The notes: generated by a model from the letters alone, not told the origin. DNA of 5,628 nt from Parcubacteria group bacterium Athens0416_74 (GCA_007375785.1 VMEY01000043.1:1-5628); one strand, 5' to 3'; shown: positions 1 to 5,628, counted from the first letter of the stretch. Numbers and translations: made by a program.

Positions 1-60
1 AGGCAGAAAGCTGTTAAGTCCGGCAGTATTTTCACATTTTCAGCCGGCGGAGGACTCTAG
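1..60 (+). CDS. Possible C-terminal end of an upstream gene (partial)
   Basis: Reading from base 1, frame 1 stays open for 19 codons (RQKAVKSGSIFTFSAGGGL) and stops at a TAG at 58-60. The composition is plausible for a protein terminus, and the same-strand arrangement fits, but the stretch is too short to identify. Frame 2 is also open across the window edge, as far as a TAA at 86-88, so the frame choice is not secure. No function is proposed. No hairpin followed by a T-run comes after it, so a terminator for this gene is not visible. Confidence 0.25.
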   Translation, partial: RQKAVKSGSIFTFSAGGGL

Positions 61-116
61 CTCAAAATACCTCGCATTGTCTGGGTAAAACACGCAGTGG
101 CATTCGCGGGGCGGGG

Positions 117-122
117 TATACT
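117..122 (+). promoter_or_regulatory. Candidate -10 box (TATACT) for the operon
   Basis: TATACT matches the sigma-70 -10 consensus TATAAT at five of six positions and stands out in an otherwise GC-rich spacer. Only six bases (123-128) separate it from the GTG start at 129, so transcription would begin at or within a base or two of the start codon, giving a leaderless message. No convincing -35 hexamer is visible 16-18 bases upstream (around 94-101), and there is no TGn extension. The call therefore rests on the -10 match and its position alone. Confidence 0.45.
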
Positions 123-128
123 TCTAGT

Positions 129-956
129 GTGCACGTATTCTATTCTCTTTTTCGCTCAAGACTCACCACCGCTGCGACTCTCTCTGTAGCGGTGCTTCTC
201 GTGGCGCTCGCCTTTCAGATACAACACCTCGTCAAAGCCATCGGGGCGCCGAGCGTCTATACCGCCGCAGAAACACCCTCCGTCCAAGCAGCTACGGGCA
301 CTGCTGAGTGGCAGCAAGAACTCATGCTACTCGGTCTTGCGACGACCTCCGACCCCTCAGCCACTTCCGAGAACGACCCCATCGCCATGATTGGTCCTGT
401 AGTCATGGCGCAGCTCGTCGGCCAGTATGCGGGCCTCGTCGAAAACGGTTCTTACGATGAAGCGTCGGGCGCCGCCGCAGCCGAAGCCATAGCACCCAAC
501 GTCCGTGCCGCGATTTCATATAAGACGTATGCGCCGAGCGATTTCAAGACCGATACCGACATCTCATATGAGCGCATGCTTGTGTATAGAAGTGATCTGC
601 GCGAAGCAACTGCGCCACTTCTAAAAAACACAGAGTCGGAGCTTGAGATTTACGCCAAATTTGTGGAGACAAGTGACGCATCGCATCTTGAGAAGCTCCC
701 CTTGGCAGCAGCCAACTACCGTGAAGCGGCAAAGAATACCGCCGCGCTCACGATTCCGCGTGATGCGGTGAATTATCACCGAGATATTCTCAACGCGATG
801 GAGCAATTCGCCGCAACACTCGAAGCGATGACAAAAAATCCCGACGACGCATTTGCTTCGGTCGCACTCTTGCGCAGCTACAACGCAGCAGAGCAGAAGA
901 TGTTCCTCTCTTTTGACGCACTCAGCAATTACTACAGTCAGAAATTGCCATCATGA
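129..956 (+). CDS. Signal-anchored, helix-rich envelope protein of unknown function in a T4SS locus
   Basis: This gene encodes 275 residues that I do not recognise as a named family. The N-terminus has basic residues (R9, R11) followed by a hydrophobic stretch at about 12-29. There is no clear signal-peptidase motif, so a signal anchor with the rest facing outward is the best reading. Residues 40-85 are low-complexity (Ala/Thr/Ser/Pro). From about 85 to the end the chain looks almost wholly helical, with likely long amphipathic helices near 145-180, 183-204, 209-235 and 239-271. It contains no cysteine. The GTG start was chosen because no ATG lies upstream in frame before the TAA at 15-17, and the next downstream ATG (M66) would delete the membrane segment. 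No Shine-Dalgarno sequence is present; the -10 box six bases upstream suggests leaderless initiation. The stop overlaps the next gene by four bases (ATGA), indicating translational coupling. A small helical exported protein beside VirB6 recalls VirB5-type minor pilins in position and fold type, but that is speculation without sequence support. Confidence 0.85.
   Translation: MHVFYSLFRSRLTTAATLSVAVLLVALAFQIQHLVKAIGAPSVYTAAETPSVQAATGTAEWQQELMLLGLATTSDPSATSENDPIAMIGPVVMAQLVGQYAGLVENGSYDEASGAAAAEAIAPNVRAAISYKTYAPSDFKTDTDISYERMLVYRSDLREATAPLLKNTESELEIYAKFVETSDASHLEKLPLAAANYREAAKNTAALTIPRDAVNYHRDILNAMEQFAATLEAMTKNPDDAFASVALLRSYNAAEQKMFLSFDALSNYYSQKLPS
953..956 (+). other. ATGA stop/start overlap between the first two operon genes
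   Basis: The TGA stop of the first protein (954-956) shares bases with the ATG of the second (953-955). The 18 bases upstream contain no Shine-Dalgarno-like purine run, so the second gene probably depends on ribosomes that have just terminated. This ties the output of the two exported proteins together. Confidence 0.8.
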
Positions 957-2593
957 GATACGGAACTACTTCTTTTGTCATAGTGCTTGCCCTCATTGCC
1001 CCGCTCTTTGCGAGCGCGCAGACGACTGACACGCCCGCAACTTCGGATTCTTACGCTTTCAAACGCTCCGGTGTCTTTGGGTGCTCACTGCAAGGCTCAT
1101 ATTCCATGAGTGTCGGCGCGATGGCCGCTGTCGGCGGGATTTACGTACCGGTCAACGACGCCGCAGTTACGCTCAATACCGGCTACCTCGTCTACAAAGA
1201 GTGTGTGCTGCGCGGTGTGGTGAACCGTCAAAGGGAAGCGGCGACCGCCGGCACCGTAAAGCAAGTGATTAGCACCACCGCCACCGGTAGAGACGGGAAT
1301 CCGCTCTACCTGCAAAAAGTCGGCGCAGAGCAGCTTGATGTCAACGACAAAGCTTGGCTCCGAATTCTTCAGGATGGTTCGCTCGAGACAGTAAACCCCG
1401 CATTCAATACAGCGGTGAAGCGTGCGGCGGCGCAAGGATACGTCTATGCACGCAACAATCCCACCTCTCAATTCCGCTGCCAGTACGCGGGAAATCTGAA
1501 GTCGGCCCTCGAAGGCAAGGAATTTCGCTTGGCTACTATGGGTCAGCTCATGAACCCTGCATGTAATCCATACTTTGCCTATGAAATGGTGCAGGATTAC
1601 ACACAGGGTGTCGCGGCATACGATGTCAACAATCTCATGACCCAGCTCGGGTGGGGCGACGGATTTTACCCAGTGCAACAGTGTGATGAGTTGGGCCGAT
1701 GCACCTCTGTCACGCCGAGCTCTGTTGTGCGCTCCAACTTTACACAGGCACTCCAGACAGGCTTCGAACAGCAGGCTCGCGCCAACGATATCGATCAAAT
1801 GGTGGGAGCACTCTTTTCAGGAATTACGTCTCAGGTACTCGGAGATAGCCGCGGCATACAGGGGCTCATACAAAAGACGGGAAGCCAGTCATCTTACATA
1901 GACCAAGTAGTGCGGGAGTCGGCGCAGGGCTTGCGCGACGCCGCCGGCAACGCTGCGCTTCAGATACTTGTGGCAGCAAAGCAGGTGGAGACCGGTTTCA
2001 AGCAGGCGATGGAGGCCATCGCCAGCCTCCTCGCTTCAACAGCACAAGATTTGAGAGCAAAAGAGTCGGCATGTTGGAGCCTTATTATCCAGAAAGTGTG
2101 CGCAACGCCGCTGGCCGCAGACAACACATGCACCTCGACAGCCGGTGCGTGTACCACTGACCCGACGACCGGCGAGCAGACTTGCCCCACAGGCGACAAG
2201 CTCAAGGTAGCCACATCCACCGCGCGCTCTCAGCAGGTAATCACCAATCGTATCGCCTCATATGCAAGCACGACTGTTGTGAATATTGAGAAGTCGAATC
2301 AAGCGGTCGTGCTCGTGGATAGACTCATCGCGGGCATCACCAACTCGAGCTCACTCGATGCTCAGCGCGTGGCTCTCCAACAGCTCGACAACCTCGTCGC
2401 GCAGCGCGCGCTTCACAACCAATACGATTTGCAGGCTGCACAAAAAGCGCGCGACGATATCACGGCCACCATGGAGACACTCATCACAGATACGGTGAAG
2501 GCATGGGCCGACTCACCGGACCCCAATGTGGGCTGGTGCAATGTAAACAACAATGCCGTGCTCGACATGTGGAAAGCGAGGTGGAAATCATAG
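953..2593 (+). CDS. Secreted cysteine-rich protein of unknown function, T4SS-associated
   Basis: This gene encodes 546 residues. A classical signal peptide is visible: R2, a hydrophobic core at about 7-19, then A20-S21-A22 as a signal peptidase I site, so the mature protein would begin at Q23. No other membrane span is evident, so it should be released or held by partners outside the membrane. The mature part has exactly 12 cysteines: C44, C84, C176, C204, C244, C250, C374, C383, C393, C400, C411 and C529. They fall into an N-terminal mixed region (about 35-255) and a compact cluster (374-411) that includes a Thr/Pro/Gly-rich loop. The cluster is flanked by long amphipathic helical stretches (about 260-370 and 420-515). 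The even count and export predict disulfide bonding. The start is fixed by the ATGA overlap and by the signal peptide. I do not recognise a named domain. Its place immediately before the VirB6-like gene suggests an outer component or substrate-contacting part of the same machine. Gene reality is well supported; the role is inferred from context. Confidence 0.85.
   Translation: MRYGTTSFVIVLALIAPLFASAQTTDTPATSDSYAFKRSGVFGCSLQGSYSMSVGAMAAVGGIYVPVNDAAVTLNTGYLVYKECVLRGVVNRQREAATAGTVKQVISTTATGRDGNPLYLQKVGAEQLDVNDKAWLRILQDGSLETVNPAFNTAVKRAAAQGYVYARNNPTSQFRCQYAGNLKSALEGKEFRLATMGQLMNPACNPYFAYEMVQDYTQGVAAYDVNNLMTQLGWGDGFYPVQQCDELGRCTSVTPSSVVRSNFTQALQTGFEQQARANDIDQMVGALFSGITSQVLGDSRGIQGLIQKTGSQSSYIDQVVRESAQGLRDAAGNAALQILVAAKQVETGFKQAMEAIASLLASTAQDLRAKESACWSLIIQKVCATPLAADNTCTSTAGACTTDPTTGEQTCPTGDKLKVATSTARSQQVITNRIASYASTTVVNIEKSNQAVVLVDRLIAGITNSSSLDAQRVALQQLDNLVAQRALHNQYDLQAAQKARDDITATMETLITDTVKAWADSPDPNVGWCNVNNNAVLDMWKARWKS
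2578..2584 (+). promoter_or_regulatory. Ribosome binding site (GAGGTGG) deciding the VirB6-like start
   Basis: GAGGTGG lies within the last codons of the preceding gene, ten bases before the ATG at 2595, and is the only good Shine-Dalgarno match among the gene starts in this window. It favours 2595 over the in-frame ATG at 2553, which would add 14 polar residues ahead of the signal sequence and overlap the upstream gene by 41 bases. Confidence 0.7.
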
Positions 2594-2594
2594 T

Positions 2595-4898
2595 ATGAAA
2601 TTGCAGGTCCCACGAAATATATTTGCGCACTTCATTCTGGCCCTCATGCTGAGTGCAACAATTTTCGTTACCGCAATGTCAATTGCCCCAGGGAACGTTG
2701 CAGCGGACCACACGGCAGATCACTGTAGTTCAGGCAACACGTGGGTAGTGGACACTTCGGGGACCGGCGGCAGCTGTCAGCCTGACCCGACCGCCACAGG
2801 AGGACAGGCCGCCACATACGACCGCGCATACAACATCCAGAGGTCGGCCTGTAGTCTGTGGAGCGGCTCATGGAGCTTCAGCTCGTGTATCTGGGGGCCA
2901 TTCCTCAATGGCGTCGGCTCACTCTTTCTCTCCCTCGGCGCCACGATCCTTGGCCTTGCAGGCATGCTCTTCGACACCCTCATTAGCTACATCGTCATTG
3001 CGTTTGGCCAGACGATTCGTGACCTCAATATCCTCGATGCCATCAATCAGGGCTGGACCGTATTTCGCGACTTCTCTAACATTCTTATTATCGGGTTCTT
3101 CGTCTTTATTGCTCTATCGATAATTCTTGGCCTCTCTGAGTTCGGTCAAAAACGACTGATTGCAAACGTGCTTGTCATCGCGGTTCTCATGAACTTCAGT
3201 CTTCTCTTTACGAAACTCATCATCGACGGCTCCAACTTCGTCGCATACCAAATCTACGCGCAGATGGCGAGTGCGAGCGGCGCACAGGCGTCACAATTCA
3301 AAATTGTCGACGGTTTCTTGGAGCCAATGAAAATAGGAAGTGTATGGAATACAAACGAGCTCTTGAAACGCGTCGCTACTCAGACAAACAGCGACTTTCA
3401 GGCTCTCGCGTACGGCGTAGTGGGCGGCATCATGCTTCTTGCAGTCGCGCTGGTCTTATTCTACGGAAGCTTCCTCATCGCATGGCGCGGCGTTCTGTTT
3501 ATATTCCTCATGCTTACCGCGCCGCTTGCTTTTGCAAGCTACCTGGTGCCGACGCTCGCAAAGGGGGAGTACGGATGGAGCTCATGGTGGAAGATGCTCA
3601 TCAACAACGCCGCCTTCGGCCCACTCCTCATGATAATGCTTGCTCTCTCGCTCGCCATCATAAAGGCGGCGGGAAGCAGGGCCGGCACACCGTTTGGCGA
3701 TATAATTTCCGACCCAACCAACCTCGCGGCCACCGCATGGGTCACAGTGCTGGTCTACATTATCGGTATTGGACTCCTCTTCGTATCCATGAAAGTTGCA
3801 AGTAACTTCGCTACCTCAATAGGGGGCGGGTACGGATTTGCCACGGGCCTCTCGAAGCTCATCGGCCTCGCGCCACTCGCCGGCGCGACATCGCTTGCAG
3901 GCTGGGGCTTGAGGAGTCGCCTTGGCGGAAGAGCCGCGTTCAAGTCTCTCGAACTTGATGATTCGATTGAGAAGCAGCGCGCCAAGGTGCGCATGGCCCC
4001 AAATGACACACTACGCTTCCAAGAAAATCAGGAGCTCATGAAACTCATCAAACAAAAGGGTGCGGCCGACAAGACGGCACGACGCGAGTTCAACTTCGAC
4101 AATACTGCCCTCGGTAAAGCACTCATTAAATCAGGCATGCCGGCTCTTGCAGGGGATACCAAGGGCGGTTTCGCTGAGCCCCGCAAGAAAGCCGCTGAAG
4201 AAGCCGCCAAGGCAGGTGGAGCGGTCGTGGTGTCCAACAAACAAGCGGAGGAAATCGCACGCGCCACTATGGACCAACAGCAAGAGACCGCGAAACGAAG
4301 CGCCGAGGAGCAGAAGTCGACCAACGAACAGCTCGTCAAAGCCGCGCAGTCGGTTGCGGAGAGCGTCAAGCACAGCGAGGGCCTGCACCAACAGCGCGAC
4401 GAAGCATTCAAGGCCGCCGCAATCGCCACGCAAAACAAAGCGACGACCGAAACAGAGCACAAAGCAGGGAAGATATCCGACTCGAAGCGCGAGGAAATCA
4501 TGCGCGAGGAAGATCAGAAGATTCGCGACGCCAACCAGAAGATACGCGAAGCGAACGCGCGCATGCAGCAAATCGATACCGAGCACCTCGAAGCGCCGCA
4601 CGTTAAGATGGCAAAAGATAATATGCGTGCCGCTGAGCAGCAGCTCAAATCACTCGCCACCGCGCACGAAGAGGGCGTTAAGCAGCTCAAGTCTCAGGTG
4701 GTCGAGGATAGCATCAACGACGCCGCGAGTATTCTTGCCGGCATCAATCACGCTGACTCGTACACCGCAGCCCATATCGGCAAGAAACTCCGCGCAAGCA
4801 ACAAAGACAGTCGCATAAAAGACCAACTCCGCGTTCTCCGCAGCCTGGATGAAGAGGGTGGCGCAAAACCGGCCGACTCCGGTGCTCCCACTACATAA
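2595..4898 (+). CDS. TrbL/VirB6-type T4SS polytopic membrane protein with long coiled-coil tail
   Basis: This gene encodes 767 residues from the preferred ATG. VirB6/TrbL proteins form the inner-membrane channel of type IV secretion systems. Residues 9-30 are a signal-like hydrophobic segment with a possible cleavage site after V35-A36-A37. An ectodomain (about 38-100) follows, carrying all four cysteines (C44, C61, C86, C98). The membrane domain has hydrophobic spans near 104-138 (one or two passes), 160-180, 189-208, 272-292, 299-318, 341-357 and 381-400, with a weaker one near 420-437. A large loop lies at 209-270. Landmarks resembling CPR VirB6-like proteins are LNILDAINQGWTVFRD (144-159), RGVLFIFLMLTAPLAFASY (298-316) and the Trp-rich YGWSSWWKMLINNAAFGP (326-343). 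From about 450 onward the chain is charged and helical, with coiled-coil character at about 530-705, ending in a Gly/Pro-rich tail. VirB6 proteins are often about 300 residues and TrbL about 450-550, so the tail is a large extension. The gene starts one base after the previous stop and ends two bases before the next start, in the middle of a compact operon. The family call is from topology and motif resemblance and was not tested by a profile search. Confidence 0.82.
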   Translation: MKLQVPRNIFAHFILALMLSATIFVTAMSIAPGNVAADHTADHCSSGNTWVVDTSGTGGSCQPDPTATGGQAATYDRAYNIQRSACSLWSGSWSFSSCIWGPFLNGVGSLFLSLGATILGLAGMLFDTLISYIVIAFGQTIRDLNILDAINQGWTVFRDFSNILIIGFFVFIALSIILGLSEFGQKRLIANVLVIAVLMNFSLLFTKLIIDGSNFVAYQIYAQMASASGAQASQFKIVDGFLEPMKIGSVWNTNELLKRVATQTNSDFQALAYGVVGGIMLLAVALVLFYGSFLIAWRGVLFIFLMLTAPLAFASYLVPTLAKGEYGWSSWWKMLINNAAFGPLLMIMLALSLAIIKAAGSRAGTPFGDIISDPTNLAATAWVTVLVYIIGIGLLFVSMKVASNFATSIGGGYGFATGLSKLIGLAPLAGATSLAGWGLRSRLGGRAAFKSLELDDSIEKQRAKVRMAPNDTLRFQENQELMKLIKQKGAADKTARREFNFDNTALGKALIKSGMPALAGDTKGGFAEPRKKAAEEAAKAGGAVVVSNKQAEEIARATMDQQQETAKRSAEEQKSTNEQLVKAAQSVAESVKHSEGLHQQRDEAFKAAAIATQNKATTETEHKAGKISDSKREEIMREEDQKIRDANQKIREANARMQQIDTEHLEAPHVKMAKDNMRAAEQQLKSLATAHEEGVKQLKSQVVEDSINDAASILAGINHADSYTAAHIGKKLRASNKDSRIKDQLRVLRSLDEEGGAKPADSGAPTT

Positions 4899-4900
4899 GT

Positions 4901-5473
4901 ATGCAACCAGAAGACACACAGCTGCAGAGCGCCATGCAGGAGCGCTTCACGAAGCTTCCCAAGGTCGTTCAAGATGCAATCACATCAGCGGATGTTGAAA
5001 AACATCTGCGTGAGCTTGCGAACACGCACAAGCTTCATCTCGACCAATGGACCAAGCTCGAAAATGAGGTCATGCTCGCGCTCCTCGGCTTCGAACCTGT
5101 CGGAGACCTTGCTAAAAACATCAAAAGTGAAGTCGGTACCGACGAAGCAAGCTCTATCGCGATTGCGGCAGATATCTCCAAGATAGTGTTTGAGCCCATC
5201 CGTGGCGAATTAGAGCGGCTACTCGAACACCCGGAAGCCAAGGCCGAGACCGTAAGCAGCGTCGATACCGTACGCACACAAGTACTTGCGAGTACGGGAA
5301 ATAACGCGCTGACCGCATCTCCCGCCCCTTCCGTCGCTCCCGCTACTCCGCCTGCACCGGCGCCCGAAACAAAAGTTGAGCGCGCTGCGCTCACACCGTC
5401 GTACGCACCGAGTGTCGCAAGTCACGAACGCAAGACAATCGAGGGTGACCCGTACCGAGAGCAGCTCGCATAG
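4901..5473 (+). CDS. Small soluble helical protein with Pro/Ala-rich linker, unknown function
   Basis: This gene encodes 190 residues with no signal peptide, membrane span or cysteine, so it is probably cytoplasmic. Residues 11-110 look like a compact all-helical domain (hydrophobic patterning through LPKVVQDAI, VEKHLRELA, LENEVMLALLGFEPVGDLA and ISKIVFEPIRGELERLL). Residues 138-158 form a Pro/Ala-rich linker, and the chain ends in a short polar tail closing with DPYREQLA. This plan (folded head, flexible linker, short terminal peptide) suits an adaptor that uses its tail to dock on a partner, but that is inference. The ATG lies two bases after the stop of the VirB6-like gene. There is no clear Shine-Dalgarno sequence, so re-initiation by the same ribosomes is likely. 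I believe proteins of this kind recur between VirB6-like and PrgI genes in Parcubacteria, but I cannot attach a named family or symbol. It might interact with the VirB6 tail or with the downstream ATPase. Confidence 0.8.
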   Translation: MQPEDTQLQSAMQERFTKLPKVVQDAITSADVEKHLRELANTHKLHLDQWTKLENEVMLALLGFEPVGDLAKNIKSEVGTDEASSIAIAADISKIVFEPIRGELERLLEHPEAKAETVSSVDTVRTQVLASTGNNALTASPAPSVAPATPPAPAPETKVERAALTPSYAPSVASHERKTIEGDPYREQLA

Positions 5474-5518
5474 CCCCAAAACATTCGAAAGACGTACAGC
5501 GCCTCAAGCTAGGGCTGT
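5474..5518 (+). other. Spacer between the VirB6 operon and the PrgI gene; no terminator seen
   Basis: This short non-coding stretch carries no hairpin followed by a T-run. The only inverted pairing noticed is AGCCC (5472-5476) with GGGCT (5512-5516), separated by 35 bases and too weak to call. Transcription from the upstream operon may therefore read through into the PrgI gene, with the promoter at 5516-5524 adding internal initiation. Confidence 0.4.
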
Positions 5519-5524
5519 TATAAT
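5516..5524 (+). promoter_or_regulatory. Extended -10 promoter (TGTTATAAT) for the PrgI-family gene
   Basis: A perfect TATAAT (5519-5524) is preceded by TG one base upstream, giving an extended -10 element that can act without a good -35; none is evident around 5494-5502. Only nine bases separate it from the ATG at 5534. The expected transcription start (about 5530-5533) falls a few bases before the start codon or directly on it, leaving no room for a Shine-Dalgarno sequence. Confidence 0.65.
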
Positions 5525-5533
5525 AATTGAGTC

Positions 5534-5628
5534 ATGCAGTTCCAAGTGCCTCAATTCATTGAAGTCGAGGATAAGATTGTTGGTCCTCTGACATTTAAAC
5601 AATTCGTCTTCATTGCCGGAGGCTTAGG
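5534..5628 (+). CDS. PrgI-family (VirB3-like) T4SS membrane protein, 5' part only
   Basis: The open frame from the ATG at 5534 gives MQFQVPQFIEVEDKIVGPLT and continues KQFVFIAGGL to the window edge, 31 complete codons. The pattern 'xFxVPQFIxxEDKIxGPLTxKQFxxxxGG' with a hydrophobic helix beginning at the end is the hallmark start of PrgI-family proteins. These are small membrane proteins named after PrgI of the enterococcal plasmid pCF10 and are functional analogues of VirB3. They sit in the inner membrane and pair with the VirB4-type ATPase, usually encoded immediately downstream or fused. The gene is cut by the window end, so length, second membrane span and any fusion cannot be judged. It has its own extended -10 promoter and no Shine-Dalgarno sequence. 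No in-frame alternative start lies between the promoter and this ATG. Confidence 0.85.
   Translation, partial: MQFQVPQFIEVEDKIVGPLTFKQFVFIAGGL

Noticed and set aside
20..47. Inverted repeat CCGGC / GCCGG that could be a terminator
   Set aside because: The stem is only five base pairs around an 18-base loop, there is no following T-run, and it lies within a possible coding end.
1097..1798. A 233-codon open frame on the minus strand inside the cysteine-rich protein gene
   Set aside because: It lies wholly within a well-supported + strand gene, has no start signal, and its translation has the Arg/His/Cys-rich, unstructured composition of an antisense shadow in GC-rich DNA.
2553..2594. Upstream ATG extending the VirB6-like protein by 14 residues
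   Set aside because: It would place a polar Cys/Lys/Gly-rich stretch ahead of the signal sequence and overlap the previous gene by 41 bases, whereas the ATG at 2595 has a good Shine-Dalgarno sequence ten bases upstream.
3701..3706. Perfect TATAAT inside the VirB6-like gene
   Set aside because: It encodes part of the Asp-Ile-Ile-Ser loop in the middle of the gene. No downstream start or TG extension accompanies it, so it is probably chance.
4131..4601. Leu-rich minus-strand frame opposite the coiled-coil region, looking like a membrane protein
   Set aside because: The Leu/Phe/Ala richness is the direct antisense image of Glu/Lys/Gln-rich codons. There is no promoter or ribosome binding site.
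4060..4818. A 252-codon + strand frame overlapping the VirB6 tail
   Set aside because: Its Arg/Ser/Thr/Pro-rich translation is what a frame-shifted coiled-coil coding region yields, and the real frame continues without interruption. The long openness comes from biased codons in the Ala/Glu/Lys-rich tail.
1..5628. CRISPR arrays, tRNA/rRNA genes, insertion sequences or attachment sites
   Set aside because: No regularly spaced repeats, cloverleaf-like segments, transposase-like frames or terminal repeats were seen; nearly all bases are accounted for by the tightly packed coding genes.

Overview
The window reads as one block of a chromosomally encoded type IV secretion / conjugation-type apparatus from a candidate phyla radiation (CPR, Patescibacteria) bacterium, most likely in the Parcubacteria group. 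The assignment rests on two points. The first is the pairing of a TrbL/VirB6-type polytopic membrane protein with a PrgI-family (VirB3-like) start whose first residues, MQFQVPQFIEVEDKIVGPLT, are typical of the small PrgI proteins that precede VirB4 ATPases in these genomes. The second is a set of tightly packed, same-strand accessory genes that I recognise only as 'hypothetical' proteins. The GC content is moderately high, the code is standard (TGA and TAG both act as stops), and every credible gene is on the + strand. The phylum call is an inference; no rRNA or marker gene is present.

Layout. Bases 1-60 may carry the last 19 codons of an upstream gene. Bases 61-128 are non-coding and end in a -10-like box directly in front of a GTG start. 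Four genes then follow with almost no space between them: a signal-anchored helical protein (129-956), a secreted cysteine-rich protein (953-2593, ATGA overlap), a VirB6/TrbL-like channel protein with a very long coiled-coil tail (2595-4898, one base after the previous stop), and a small soluble protein with a Pro/Ala-rich linker (4901-5473, two bases after the previous stop). After a 60-base gap holding a perfect extended -10 promoter, a PrgI-family gene begins at 5534 and runs off the window.

How the parts may fit together. VirB6 and PrgI/VirB3 are inner-membrane components of the translocation channel, and PrgI normally works with a VirB4-type ATPase, expected just downstream. The two upstream proteins are predicted to be exported or membrane-anchored facing outward, so they are candidates for envelope or surface parts of the machine. 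The soluble 190-residue protein and the VirB6 tail are candidates for a cytoplasmic layer. Cysteines occur only in predicted extracytoplasmic segments (12 in the secreted protein, 4 in the VirB6 ectodomain) and nowhere else in the four complete proteins, which suggests a disulfide-stabilised outer part. Both apparent transcription units begin with a -10 box so close to the start codon that the mRNAs would be leaderless or nearly so.
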